The notes: generated by a model from the sequence alone, not told the origin. A stretch of 33,933 bases of DNA from Planctomycetota bacterium (GCA_003669555.1 QWOS01000114.1:1-33933), one strand, 5' to 3'; positions 25,721 through 33,933 are shown, numbered from the stretch's first letter. Numbers and translations are program-made.

Positions 25721-28700
25721 TTACCGCAGTGACTTCAGGTACTCCACCACATCACGCAACTCGCGGCGGCTGAGTTTTTTGGCCAGGTCTCCAGGCATGG
25801 CCGAAGGGCCGCTGGCCCGCTCCTCGATATCTTTTTTGGCGACTTTCAGTTCCACGCCTTCGGCAGTGACCAGCTTCAGGGTGTTGGTATCCTCGCCGCG
25901 TGACACGCCGGTCAGGGTTTTGCCATTTTTCAGCTCCACCACCATGGTCTGGAATCCCTCGGCGATTGCCTTGGTCGGCTCGGTGATGCTTTCCAGCAGG
26001 TAACGGGCGTCCTTCTTGCCACCCAGTCCATCCAGAGCCGGTCCGACGATGCCACCCTGACCACCCACCTGGTGGCATCGCAGGCAGCTAACCTCAGCCT
26101 TTTGCAAAAACACCCGCTTACCAGCTTCGGCGTCGCCACCAATGAGACAGTCGTCATAGCCCATCCGGGCCAGTTTATCTGTCACCGCAGGGGTAGCTAG
26201 TTTGGGGCGGGCCGCCAAAGCCTCGCGCAGATCCACCACCAGTTCCGGTTCGAGTTTCTCCGCCACCATTCGGGTGGCGAGGTTTGCCAATGCCTGGTCC
26301 CGCACGGGACTGGACCGGCTGGTGAGCCCAGCGACCATGGCCTGTTTTTCCTCGATGCCAGGTCCGATACCTGCCTGGCCCGCAGTGGTCAGGAACAACA
26401 GGTCATCCCCCCGACGCAACTTCCACAAAATAGCCCGGGCACGGACTTTGGCCGAGGAATCCAGTAACAGGGCGGCAGTGTGACCATCCAGCAGGGTGCC
26501 ATCCAGTTGGGCCAGCCCGTCCATGGCCTCGACACGGGCCATGGCCGGCTGGGCAACATCGTTCATGAGGCTGACAAGCGAGGGGGCCAGATCCTTGAGG
26601 CCAAGCTTGCCGGCTGCCCTCACCACCGCACTCCGCACCTTGAGCGGGGCGGCCATCAGGTTGCCAAGATTTTCACGGATGGCCTGGCGGGCATCGGCCT
26701 GATCAGCAGCCTGGCCCGGACGCCACAACCCGGTCAGGGCGTCACGGCCAATCGGTTGCGCCCAATTTTCCAGGATTTCCACCGCTTCTACGCGGGTCAA
26801 TTCGCTGGCGGTTGACCGGGCAGCGTAGCTGGCAATGGCCCTGGCCGCGGCGGCGGTGCCTAACCGGCGCTGGGCCGCCATGGCCCGACGAATGGCCGGG
26901 TCGAGGGCGCCGGGGCGGGAGAGTTGGGCACCTAGTGCGGCAAAGTTTCCTTCCACCGCCGTGTCGTACACCGCGCGGGCTGCCTCGGCGGCGACTTGCG
27001 TGTCGGTATCGGCGAGCAGCCGGGTCCATAATTCGGCCGGTGCCTTGTCGCCGGCCCGGCGCAGGGCCAGCACGGCACCCAGGCGAACCGCTGTGGCCGT
27101 ATCTGTCGCGGCCTTCTCCCAGGAAGGCTTGCCGGCAGCTGTCAGGGCCATCACGGCGGCGTGGCGCAGCACCAGATCGGCATTGTTGTTTTTCATCAGC
27201 AGCGCAATGACTTTGTCGCCCGCGGCGTTCGATTTGCGCCGGGCCAGAGACAATGCGGCCTGGCTTGTCACCCGGGGTTCCGCATCATCGAGCAGCAACA
27301 GCAAGGTTTTTTCATGGCCGGGAAGGTCACCCAGCACCCGCGCCACCTGGGTGCGCACTTCGCTGTCCTTGTCGGTGGCCAGGGCCGCCAGGCGGTTCTG
27401 GGCGTCGTTAGCAAGGGTGCCGGGGCAGAGGAGGGAGCGAGTGCTATCGAGTCGCAAAGTCTGGCCCAGACCCCATATCGCATGGAGACGCGACAGGGTG
27501 GCGCCTTTTTCAGCGGCACCGGCCAGCTCTTTCAGGGCCTGTTTGTCAGACAGGGCCATTTGCGCGTCGAGCCGCACCCGGCGGTCGGCATGGCTAAGCA
27601 GGGTCACCAGCTCGGGGACAGTGGCGGAATCGATGCCGGTGGCCAGCAAGGCGGCAGTTTCTTTCACCAGTGGGGTGTCACCATATTTCTTGTCGCGGAG
27701 GGCGTAAATGCGGCCCTTGTTGGGCAGCGCCCAGCCATCGGTCCAGTCACAGAGCATCACTTCGCCACCGGGCGAGAACTCCACATCGGTTACCAGCAGG
27801 CTCGAGAGGAATTGCTCATGCCGGTCGAACCGGTAGCCGGCACCCTCACGCTTGTTCCAGATGGCATGGACGCCACTGCCGCCCGGGCTACCGCGGAAGT
27901 CGCATAGCAGGAACGAGCCCGCATAGCGGGGATCGAGACTGGTTCCGGGGTAGGCCGCCAGACCGGAGGGGCCTGAACCCACATTGGCCAACGGTGGCAG
28001 GATGTAAGCAGGTTGGTCGGCGCTCCGGGGCTTCCACAGGTTTTCCAGGTTCCATGCGCCGCGCGCCACCGGTTTCTCCAGGAACTGCCAGCCAATGCGC
28101 CAGCCTGAGTCGCCTCCCTCCACCAGATGCACCCAGCGAGCCTGATCGCCACCATCGGAATTGTTGTCGCCTGTGAACAGCTCGCCCGAGTCGTCAAACG
28201 CCAGTTCCTGCGGATTCCGTAATCCTGTGGCGAACAGTTCCAGGCGGCTGCCATCGGGCTCACAGCGCAGCACCGCGCCGGTGTCGGGCAGGTCGATCTT
28301 GCCTCCCGGCAGGTCCACGGACAACCCACGGTCGCCAATGGAGAAATAGATACGGCCGTCCATCCCCTGCGTCAGGCCATGGAGGTCGTGGCCCAGAAAG
28401 CCAACATGCACGCCATAGCCACTCGAGAGCTTGCGCCGACCGGATGCCTTGGCCAGGCTACCGGTGTCGTCGAATTGCCACAGGTCAGGGATACAGGTGT
28501 AATACACCTTGCCACCACGGGCCAGCACTCCCGAACCGATCCCATCGACCCGGTTGTTGAAGCCATCGGCGAACACTTCTGCCTTGTCCGCCACGCCATC
28601 CCCATCGGTGTCGACCACGAGTTTCACCCGGTCGTGGTGGATGCCGTATTCGTCGACCTTGTCCTTCAGTTTGTTTTTGTACATGCGGTCGCGGTCGGCC

Positions 28701-29038
28701 ACGGTGCGACAGGCGAGGTCATCGTCCAGCCAGTCCATATGGCCACGCATATCAGTCACACCGGCATGCAACCGGAAAGTCTCAGCCACGAAGCAGCGGC
28801 CCTTGCGATCGAAGGTGAAGGCCACCGGATTGGCCAGCAGGGGTTCAGCCGCCCACAGGCGCAGGGTCATGCCTGCGGGCAGGTTCACCCGCTTCATGGC
28901 GGCCTGCCCCTCGCCGGAGGCATTGGCCACTTTGGGGTTGTAGGGTTTGGGGGCATCCCCTGTGGGCGCGGGTTCGCCGGCGATGAGCGGGTTGCCAGCA
29001 ATAATCAGGGCCAGGATCACTGATACGGACAGGCGCAT
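25721..29038 (-). CDS. PVC-type heme-binding CxxCH protein (membrane-bound dehydrogenase type)
   Basis: The product is 1105 aa; ATG 29038 has GAGG 6 nt upstream and gives a signal peptide (MRLSVSVILALIIAGNPLIAG). The N-terminal about 450 residues are a beta-propeller of the planctomycete membrane-bound dehydrogenase type (LPAGMTLRLWAAEPLLANP, FTFDRKGRCFVAET, VDTDGDGVADK, GLRNPQELAFDDSGELF). A HEAT-like helical repeat region covers about 480-960 (DSEVRTQVARVLGDLPGH). The C-terminal c-type cytochrome domain has the heme motif SCLRCHQ (Cys985, Cys988, His989), with a candidate axial Met in PSAMPGD. The family is thought to oxidise sugars or alcohols, passing electrons to the heme; substrate is not known. 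It follows the PSD1-type gene in the same direction, 120 bp apart, so they may work together outside the cytoplasm. Confidence 0.92.
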   Translation of the reverse strand: MRLSVSVILALIIAGNPLIAGEPAPTGDAPKPYNPKVANASGEGQAAMKRVNLPAGMTLRLWAAEPLLANPVAFTFDRKGRCFVAETFRLHAGVTDMRGHMDWLDDDLACRTVADRDRMYKNKLKDKVDEYGIHHDRVKLVVDTDGDGVADKAEVFADGFNNRVDGIGSGVLARGGKVYYTCIPDLWQFDDTGSLAKASGRRKLSSGYGVHVGFLGHDLHGLTQGMDGRIYFSIGDRGLSVDLPGGKIDLPDTGAVLRCEPDGSRLELFATGLRNPQELAFDDSGELFTGDNNSDGGDQARWVHLVEGGDSGWRIGWQFLEKPVARGAWNLENLWKPRSADQPAYILPPLANVGSGPSGLAAYPGTSLDPRYAGSFLLCDFRGSPGGSGVHAIWNKREGAGYRFDRHEQFLSSLLVTDVEFSPGGEVMLCDWTDGWALPNKGRIYALRDKKYGDTPLVKETAALLATGIDSATVPELVTLLSHADRRVRLDAQMALSDKQALKELAGAAEKGATLSRLHAIWGLGQTLRLDSTRSLLCPGTLANDAQNRLAALATDKDSEVRTQVARVLGDLPGHEKTLLLLLDDAEPRVTSQAALSLARRKSNAAGDKVIALLMKNNNADLVLRHAAVMALTAAGKPSWEKAATDTATAVRLGAVLALRRAGDKAPAELWTRLLADTDTQVAAEAARAVYDTAVEGNFAALGAQLSRPGALDPAIRRAMAAQRRLGTAAAARAIASYAARSTASELTRVEAVEILENWAQPIGRDALTGLWRPGQAADQADARQAIRENLGNLMAAPLKVRSAVVRAAGKLGLKDLAPSLVSLMNDVAQPAMARVEAMDGLAQLDGTLLDGHTAALLLDSSAKVRARAILWKLRRGDDLLFLTTAGQAGIGPGIEEKQAMVAGLTSRSSPVRDQALANLATRMVAEKLEPELVVDLREALAARPKLATPAVTDKLARMGYDDCLIGGDAEAGKRVFLQKAEVSCLRCHQVGGQGGIVGPALDGLGGKKDARYLLESITEPTKAIAEGFQTMVVELKNGKTLTGVSRGEDTNTLKLVTAEGVELKVAKKDIEERASGPSAMPGDLAKKLSRRELRDVVEYLKSLR

Positions 29039-29088
29039 GACAAGCCTCGGGCAATCAGGGAAAACAGGAACAGTGGACCCAGAATGAC

Positions 29089-29128
29089 GGATCACCCCGC
29101 CGCGCGGCAAGGCGGGGCGGGGTGATCC
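29089..29128 (-). terminator. strong GC hairpin between the PSD1 and PVC-type genes
   Basis: A perfect 13-bp inverted repeat (29089-29101 with 29116-29128, GGATCACCCCGCC) with a 14-nt loop begins about 30 nt past the PSD1 stop. No U tract follows on either strand, so it could be a partial terminator or a processing/stability hairpin that lowers expression of the downstream gene. Confidence 0.5.
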
Positions 29129-29158
29129 GGGTGGAAAATCGGGGCGATGAACCCGGTT

Positions 29159-31672
29159 TCACTGCACGAAAATGAACTCGCGGGTGTTCACCAGAGCCCA
29201 GAGGATGTTCTCGAAAGCCAGTTTGCGGTTGGCGCTGTGGCGCTTGAGATGCTCAAGGGCAGCAGTCTTTTGCTCAGGGCTGGGAAGCCGACCCAGGGCA
29301 CCGAGGAACAGCCCGTCGAGGATTTCGGTATCGGGCCGCTTCTCCTTGGCCAGCAGGTCAGCCTTGCCACCCGCCCGCGAAAGCATGGTCTGGATTTCGT
29401 CGGAGTTGAGTAGATGCAGGGCCTGGGCCAGGTTGGCCTCGCCACCCCGTTCGCACTCGCAGGCACTGATGCGCTGGGGCCGCCCAAAGACATCAAGAAA
29501 GTAAGAACTGTAAGACTCGTCCGGCAGCATCGTGGCACGGGTGGGGGCGTTTTTGTCGGTGGGCAAACCACCAAAACCCGCGGGTGAGCCAGTCACCATG
29601 CAGACCGCATCGAACAGCACCTCGGCGGGTAACCGACGGGGATAGTAACGGGCATGGTTCTGCTTGTCGTTGCCGTTGAAGGCGTTGGGCTCGGCGGAGA
29701 GCTGGTAGGTACGGCTCTTCACCATGGTTTTCACCAGATGCTTCAGCGAGTATTTGCTGGTGACCAGCTCCTTTGCCAAAGCATCGAGAAGGGCTGGATT
29801 GGAAGGGGGGTTGGTGAGCCGCATGTCATCCAGCGGGTCAACCAGGCCACGGCTGAAGAAATGGGCCCAGAGCCGGTTGGAGACGGCCTTGGCGAAAAAC
29901 GGATTGGTGTCGGCCACCAGCCAGTCGGCAAGGGCCTGGCGGGGATCATCACCGGCGCTGACCTCCAGGGGCTGGCCATCGAGCGGCTTGAAAGGGGCGG
30001 GCTTGCCGGTGCGTTTGTTGTTCGCTGTGCCGGTGGGATTGGCCACGACCAGCACCCGTTTGGATACCTGGTTCTCGGCATTGGCTCCGAGCGGTATCTC
30101 TTTCTTGCCGATACGCGAGAAAAAGGCAGCCAGACCCCAGTAGTCGTCCTGGCTCCATTTCTCGTAGGGATGATGATGGCACTGGGCGCAGGTGAGGCGC
30201 TGGCCCATGAAGACCTGGGCGGTCTCGTCGACAAACTGGTCGATGGTGCCCTGGTGGAGGGTCCAGAAAACAGGGGGATGGCTTTCCTCGTCGCCGCTGC
30301 CGGCCAGGATGGACCGGGCAAACTGGTTGTAGGGCATGTCTGTGGCCATAGCGTCGCGGATCCAGCCATGGAAGGCGAAGGTGCCGGTGGCCCTGGTCTG
30401 GTCGCCACCCCGCTTCACCTTGAGGATGTCGGCCCATTTGCCGGCGAAGAAGTAGGCGTATTCAGGGGAATCGACCAGGCGGTCGATGAGCTTGTCGCGT
30501 TTGGCGGGATCCTTGTCGGCCAAAAAGGCGCGGGTGGTTTCAACGGTGGGCAGGGTGCCGGTGAGGTCAAGGGAAACCCGGCGCAGGAAGACCGCATCGG
30601 TGGCCAGATCGCTGGGGGCCAGGCCCAGCTCTTTCCAGCGGGTGCTGGTGTGCAGGTCGACCACAGTGTATTGGGGGAATTGCCAGGGTGGCGAGGGTTT
30701 GGCCAGCGGCACAGTGGCCCGGAAGGTGGCCACGCGGTCCTGGTAGCGCACCATGATGGAAGCCTCACCCGAGGACTGGGCGGTGCGCACCAGGGCGGAG
30801 CCGTCCACGGTGGCGATATCCTGGGCATTCGATTCGTACTGGGCCCGTCGGGTGATGTCCTCGATGCGGCCGTCGGAATAATGGGCCTGAACCAGGAACT
30901 GCTGCACCGAACCGGGCTGCATCACCCGGGTTTCGGGATGCACCGAAATGCCCGCCAGGGTGGGATCGTTGGGCTGGCCCCAGGGCAGGCCGCTGGCGAT
31001 CCAGCGACGCACCAGACGGTATTCGTCGCTGTCGGTTTCGAGTTTGCGCCCACCGCCATGGGCCACCTGGCCAGCTGCCTTGGTGAGGAGCAGGCTGTTT
31101 TCGGGGGCTGTGACCTGCACCCGGCGGGCCCGTTCCTCGCGGACGAGACTGGCATAATCGATATCGGGCTCGAAGCCCAGCAAGGACAGTTTGAAGCCAT
31201 TTTGCCCGGCGCTCTTGCCATGGCAGCCACCGCTGTTGCAGGTCAGCTTGGTGAAGATGGGCACCACCTGATTGGTGAAGTTGATGGGCTGCAGCGATTC
31301 GCAGCCAGCCACCACCACCTGGACCCGCGCCTGGAGGGCGCCGTGCTGGGCCACCACCTGGGTGGTCCCGTTGCCGAGAGGTGTGACCCGGCCCTTGCCG
31401 GTGAATTGCAAGAGGGCCGGATTGCTGGAGGTGTAGCTGGAATAGTGGGTGAGGTCCACCAGGCTACCGTCATCGAGCTTGCCGGTGACCAGCACCTGGG
31501 CCCGGTCATCCTGGCCGGTCAGTTTCATTTGGCTGGGGAAAGCGTCTACCGCAACGATCTTGCGGCCCGCTGGCAAAGTGAGTGGGGGAATCGGCGTGGA
31601 TTGCGCGGAGGCGAATTCGGGTGCCGCCAGAGGCGTCAAAAGGCCCATGAGGGCGAACAGGCAAGTTGCCAT
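29159..31672 (-). CDS. DUF1549/DUF1553 (PSD1-type) cytochrome protein with Ig-like domain
   Basis: The product is 837 aa. I chose ATG 31672 (GGAGA 6 nt upstream, signal peptide MATCLFALMGLLTPLAAP...ASAQ) over a TTG at 31762. Domains in order: a bacterial Ig-like (Big_2-type) region at about 35-125 (GSLVDLTHYSSYTSSNPAL); a cytochrome-like segment with CNSGGCHGKSAGQNGFKLSL (Cys145, Cys150, His151; CX4CH spacing); a second Ig-like stretch; DUF1549 (about 350-560) with the canonical heme motif CAQCHHHP (Cys495, Cys498, His499); and DUF1553 (about 590-830; NPFFAKAVSNRLWAHFFSRGLVDPLDDMR). These families are nearly planctomycete-specific, exported, and linked by inference to degradation of complex organic matter; biochemistry is unproven. 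Normally paired with DUF1501; here paired with a PVC-type dehydrogenase. Confidence 0.93.
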   Translation of the reverse strand: MATCLFALMGLLTPLAAPEFASAQSTPIPPLTLPAGRKIVAVDAFPSQMKLTGQDDRAQVLVTGKLDDGSLVDLTHYSSYTSSNPALLQFTGKGRVTPLGNGTTQVVAQHGALQARVQVVVAGCESLQPINFTNQVVPIFTKLTCNSGGCHGKSAGQNGFKLSLLGFEPDIDYASLVREERARRVQVTAPENSLLLTKAAGQVAHGGGRKLETDSDEYRLVRRWIASGLPWGQPNDPTLAGISVHPETRVMQPGSVQQFLVQAHYSDGRIEDITRRAQYESNAQDIATVDGSALVRTAQSSGEASIMVRYQDRVATFRATVPLAKPSPPWQFPQYTVVDLHTSTRWKELGLAPSDLATDAVFLRRVSLDLTGTLPTVETTRAFLADKDPAKRDKLIDRLVDSPEYAYFFAGKWADILKVKRGGDQTRATGTFAFHGWIRDAMATDMPYNQFARSILAGSGDEESHPPVFWTLHQGTIDQFVDETAQVFMGQRLTCAQCHHHPYEKWSQDDYWGLAAFFSRIGKKEIPLGANAENQVSKRVLVVANPTGTANNKRTGKPAPFKPLDGQPLEVSAGDDPRQALADWLVADTNPFFAKAVSNRLWAHFFSRGLVDPLDDMRLTNPPSNPALLDALAKELVTSKYSLKHLVKTMVKSRTYQLSAEPNAFNGNDKQNHARYYPRRLPAEVLFDAVCMVTGSPAGFGGLPTDKNAPTRATMLPDESYSSYFLDVFGRPQRISACECERGGEANLAQALHLLNSDEIQTMLSRAGGKADLLAKEKRPDTEILDGLFLGALGRLPSPEQKTAALEHLKRHSANRKLAFENILWALVNTREFIFVQ

Positions 31673-31893
31673 GACGATTCTCCGGACAATTCGCCCAAAG
31701 TAGGCCACCGGGGAAATGAGGCTGGGGAAACCGGTTGGGCTTGGGGAAGCCTGCGCAGTCAATTGCCTCGGCGGGGGTCATCCAGGCGAGCGGGGTCAAT
31801 CAGTTTCACGAACTCTACTTATTCTGAACACATTTGCCCGGGAAAGCAACTAGTAAACGCCAGAAACCCGGGGATTTGTCTGCCCGGGAAGCG

Positions 31894-31929
31894 CCAGGAC
31901 CCACCCGGCTAAAGCTGGGCGGGTCCTGG
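31894..31929 (-). terminator. GC-rich hairpin after the DUF3467 gene
   Basis: A 15-bp stem (31894-31908 with 31915-31929; one mismatch, one wobble) with a 6-nt loop begins 33 nt past the DUF3467 stop on the minus strand. No U tract follows. A likely 3' end structure, by position. Confidence 0.5.
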
Positions 31930-31961
31930 ACTTGAAAGAAATACCGGCAATTTGGCGGGGA

Positions 31962-32276
31962 TCAGCGAGGGGGCACCGGCAGGGTGACGCGCTTGCGGAT
32001 ATCGAGTTCGATGGCGCCGAAGCTCTGCTCGTGACGCTGAATGGTCATGGCCAAAGCGCTGAGGAGCCGCTTGGCGGTGTAGAAATTCATGATCAGGCGG
32101 TTGTTGACCGAAATATCCTGCTTGCCCTGGGCAAACGGATTGGGATTGAGAGCGAAATCGACAATCACTTCTTCGGGCGTGGCGGTCACGCGGGCGAAGT
32201 TGGCGTAAGCAGCGTGCGCGTCCTTCTCGTGGACCTGCATCTCGACTTGGCCTTCTTCCGGCTTGGCTTCGGACAT
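31962..32276 (-). CDS. DUF3467 domain protein, 104 aa
   Basis: I chose the ATG at 32276 because AGGAG lies 9 nt upstream; the nearer ATG at 32282 is too close to that site. The product matches the DUF3467 pattern: YANFARVTATPEEVIVDFAL near the N-terminus, then NPFAQGK, ISVNNRLIMNFYTAKRLL and a conserved LxIR ending (ELDIRKRVTLPVPPR). The family is small, cytoplasmic, single-domain and of unknown function, widespread in planctomycetes and some other bacteria. It is transcribed alone, with a strong hairpin after the stop, and is divergent from the tRNA gene. No signal peptide or membrane segment. Confidence 0.88.
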   Translation of the reverse strand: MSEAKPEEGQVEMQVHEKDAHAAYANFARVTATPEEVIVDFALNPNPFAQGKQDISVNNRLIMNFYTAKRLLSALAMTIQRHEQSFGAIELDIRKRVTLPVPPR

Positions 32277-32561
32277 GTGCATCAACTCCTGAAACTTGCA
32301 AAACAACCAGAAAATAAACCGTTGCACCTAGCAAGGCTTCTTCTCTATTACGCTACCCCATTGAAAAAGCGCAATCGCAACCCATTGAAGATGCTGCATA
32401 TGGCACCAAAATCTGGCAACAAATGGCAAAATGGGAAAAAAGGGCGAGGAAAGCTGGCAGGTGAGGTGGCTCTAATGGCCGCTGCTAGCTGATTAGCAGC
32501 AGGGCTGGGTGGTTTGCAACACGGTTTTGCCATGGGCAACAAGATATGGCGACAGGATTGG

Positions 32562-32590
32562 TTGGCAGCACGGGCCCCGCCGGATAAGCT
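32562..32590 (+). promoter_or_regulatory. possible promoter of tRNA-Arg
   Basis: TTGGCA (32562-32567) and TAAGCT (32585-32590) are separated by 17 bases, just before the tRNA. The first box is close to a sigma-70 -35 consensus; the second is a poor -10, and the leader would be very short. Tentative. Confidence 0.25.
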
Positions 32591-32598
32591 AATGAAAC

Positions 32599-32672
32599 GC
32601 ACCCGTAGCTCAACTGGACAGAGCATCGGTCTTCGGAACCGAGGGTTGGGGGTTCAAATCCCTCCGGGTGTA
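32599..32672 (+). tRNA. tRNA-Arg (anticodon TCG)
   Basis: All arms fold. The acceptor pairs 32599-32605 (GCACCCG) with CGGGTGT (first pair G-U). The D-stem is GCTC/GAGC. The anticodon stem is TCGGT/ACCGA around CTTCGGA, giving TCG, which reads CGA and related Arg codons. The T-arm is GGGGG-TTCAAAT-CCCTC. Discriminator A at 32672; CCA is not encoded. The 74-nt length is normal. It is followed by its own terminator. Confidence 0.96.
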
Positions 32673-32703
32673 CTAGACGGAAATGGCGGGAAACAACTAA
32701 AAA

Positions 32704-32727
32704 CCCCGGGGCAGCCCGGGGTTTTTT
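32704..32727 (+). terminator. intrinsic terminator after tRNA-Arg
   Basis: CCCCGGG (32704-32710), loop GCAG and CCCGGGG (32715-32721) form a perfect 7-bp stem followed by six T residues (32722-32727). An A-run on the left makes it potentially bidirectional. Confidence 0.93.
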
Positions 32728-33020
32728 CATGGTTCTCTGGAATGTTCCGCTGGGTGAACCGGCCTGGAATCAAGGGAAGTCAAAAACTTCGGACCAGCGA
32801 GTGGGGTAATGGAGCCATGCCGGCAGTCCAGGAAGCGGATCCCCCGAGTCGTGTGGCGTTATCTGGGCGATGCGATGGTCGCCATCCCGAAGGGAAAACC
32901 GGCTCTGTCGATGGAATAACTGGTGAACGGTTCCAGCATGGTCAATCCACCCGGCTACCAGTGCCCTTAGGGTGTGACCTCCAGAATTGCCCGTAATCGA
33001 CTGGATGTGAAAAGTGGTGT
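32728..33020. other. intergenic region without a convincing gene
   Basis: The 293 bases between the tRNA terminator and the hydroxyisourate hydrolase stop hold no recognised gene. A minus-strand frame (32770-33024, 84 codons, TTG start overlapping the uraH stop) matches no family I know and has no RBS; a translated tail of the uraH transcript cannot be ruled out. Confidence 0.4.
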
Positions 33021-33461
33021 TCAACTGCCCCGGTAGGTGGAGTATCCGTAGGGACTGATCAGCAAGGGGACATGGTAGTGTTCGTCAGTTTTCTCAATGG
33101 CGAACAGGATCTCGACACGGGGGAAGAATGTCGCCGTCCCCTGGCTTTTGAAATACTTTCCCGTCTCGAAGACCAGGCGATAGGTTCCAGCTGGCAATGG
33201 CTTTCCGGGCAGGTAGAAATCACTGACACGCCCTCGCCCATCCGTTTCGGCCCGCTTCACTTCCTGCCAGTCGAGACCTGCCTGCCTCTGCAGCATAACT
33301 GTCACACCGGATGCGGGCTTGCCGGTGGTGGTGTTGAGGACATGCGTGCTGAGGGTGGATGTCGCGGCTGGCTTCTCCTCGGAACCCGCAAAACGCCCTA
33401 TCGTCGCCCATAATCCGATCGAGCTGACGAGGACCAGCAAAGAAAAACGAGTACTGAGCAT
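33021..33461 (-). CDS. uraH: 5-hydroxyisourate hydrolase (transthyretin-like), exported
   Basis: The product is 146 aa; ATG 33461 has GGAG 6 nt upstream. The first about 25 residues (STRFSLLVLVSSIGLWATIG) form a signal peptide or membrane anchor, so the enzyme is predicted outside the cytoplasm. The mature domain shows all hallmarks of HIU hydrolase: LSTHVLNTTTGKPASGV (His40), ETDGRGR (Arg76), EHYHVPLL (His128/His130) and the C-terminal YRGS tetrapeptide (143-146) that separates true HIU hydrolases from transthyretins. The enzyme converts 5-hydroxyisourate to OHCU in urate breakdown. No urate oxidase or OHCU decarboxylase gene is nearby. An isolated gene with an added signal peptide is the noteworthy point. 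Confidence 0.9.
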   Translation of the reverse strand: MLSTRFSLLVLVSSIGLWATIGRFAGSEEKPAATSTLSTHVLNTTTGKPASGVTVMLQRQAGLDWQEVKRAETDGRGRVSDFYLPGKPLPAGTYRLVFETGKYFKSQGTATFFPRVEILFAIEKTDEHYHVPLLISPYGYSTYRGS

Positions 33462-33720
33462 TCATATCTCCGTGGTTGGCAATCGCCTGCCTCTGACTGA
33501 TCAGGCATAGTTCTTTTTTTACGGAAAAAAGGAGTGATGCTTTGCCGTATGTCGCATTTGGTTGAACTGGTTATTCATCCAGACAAGCACTCCACTGTAA
33601 CTGCCAGATATCAGGTATACTCATTGCCCGGCAGCCGGTTTGCCGATTTTTTCCCAGCGGATAGATGCGGATTTCAACGGTTGTTCTTTGGGCTGATAAG
33701 CATGCGGGGGTTTGTAACTG

Positions 33721-33933
33721 ATGGCCATTCCCACCTGGTGTCACGACGGTACCGCCCTCGATCTGCTGCGGGTGGCCCGTTCCCAGCGGCAGGATCCGCT
33801 ACCCAGACAGATCCTTGCCGCATGGCTCCGGGACAACGCTGTTGCGACAGGCGATGAGGACAGTTGTGACCTGAGCGAAGCCTTGCAAAAGAGTTTCACC
33901 ACAGACCAGCTAGTGCTTTTACCACCAGAGATA
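33721..33933 (+). CDS. unidentified protein, N-terminal part (runs off the window)
   Basis: An open frame starts at ATG 33721 and stays open for 71 codons to the window edge; third codon positions are G/C-rich as in the neighbouring genes, which supports coding. The start has no strong RBS (GCGGGGG lies about 12 nt upstream). The N-terminus MAIPTWCHDGTALDLLRVAR has no signal peptide; DPLPRQILAAWLRDN is faintly like the planctomycete TIGR02996 companion motif (D-x-PR...ADWLxE), but too weak to assign. Probably cytoplasmic. Divergent from uraH with a 259-bp gap. Confidence 0.55.
   Translation, partial: MAIPTWCHDGTALDLLRVARSQRQDPLPRQILAAWLRDNAVATGDEDSCDLSEALQKSFTTDQLVLLPPEI

Noticed and set aside
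29654..31912. 752-codon plus-strand ORF opposite the PSD1-type gene
   Set aside because: Its low-complexity Gly/Val/Ala-rich product has no domain, and the minus strand carries clear conserved motifs; it is a high-GC shadow frame.
32485..32730. 81-codon minus-strand ORF with VHPEGFEPPTLGSEDRCSVQ
   Set aside because: It is the antisense of tRNA-Arg and its terminator, a well-known type of false gene call.
32770..33024. 84-codon minus frame overlapping the uraH stop
   Set aside because: TTG start, no RBS, no family resemblance; treated as intergenic.

Overview
The window looks like chromosomal DNA of a planctomycete, most likely a Gemmataceae-type member. This rests on protein families typical of that phylum: a DUF1559 prepilin-like protein followed by a tiny lipoprotein, a DUF1501 protein, a DUF1549/DUF1553 (PSD1-type) protein beside a PVC-type heme-binding dehydrogenase, a DUF3467 protein, and a giant secreted subtilase with an N-terminal LE-x-LE-R-x-x-P motif. 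Most genes are GC-rich. The exception is the DUF262 gene and its flanks (about 8.95-11.75 kb), which are visibly AT-richer and may have been acquired.

Layout. 1-1.3 kb: end of a DUF1559 gene, a 59-aa lipoprotein and a 222-aa lipoprotein, with two clear intrinsic terminators. 1.4-7.3 kb: two secreted serine peptidases, an S9 DPP-IV-like enzyme and a 1144-aa S8 subtilase with four Ig-like repeats and a P-domain. 7.5-8.9 kb (minus): a Tat-exported DUF1501 protein. 9.3-11.2 kb (minus): a DUF262-HNH protein of the GmrSD/anti-phage type. 11.8-18.2 kb (minus): three genes joined by ATGA stop/start overlaps (GT2 glycosyltransferase, TIM-barrel isomerase-like protein, large polytopic membrane protein), followed by a RecD2-type helicase.

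18.2-25.6 kb is the most unusual part. Two copies of a roughly 430-bp non-coding element (71 of 72 identical bases in its first block) lie in the same orientation in two divergent intergenic regions. They flank a convergent gene pair that shares an N-terminal zinc-ribbon module: a two-TM protein and an M48 metallopeptidase. After the second copy comes a tandem pair: an HtrA-like serine protease with intact triad and PDZ domain, then a protease-like protein whose His and Ser positions are replaced and whose chymotrypsin-like domain is interrupted by a PDZ domain.

25.7-31.7 kb (minus): the PSD1-type cytochrome protein followed by the PVC-type heme-binding dehydrogenase, probably one transcription unit acting outside the cytoplasm. 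31.9-33.9 kb: a DUF3467 protein (minus), tRNA-Arg(TCG) with terminator (plus), an exported 5-hydroxyisourate hydrolase (minus), and the start of an unidentified gene that runs off the right edge.

Five of the encoded proteins are peptidases, and a sixth is a probable pseudo-protease. Nearly all are exported or membrane-associated, so the window is rich in cell-envelope and extracellular protein turnover. Identifications rest on motifs read by eye; no database search was run.
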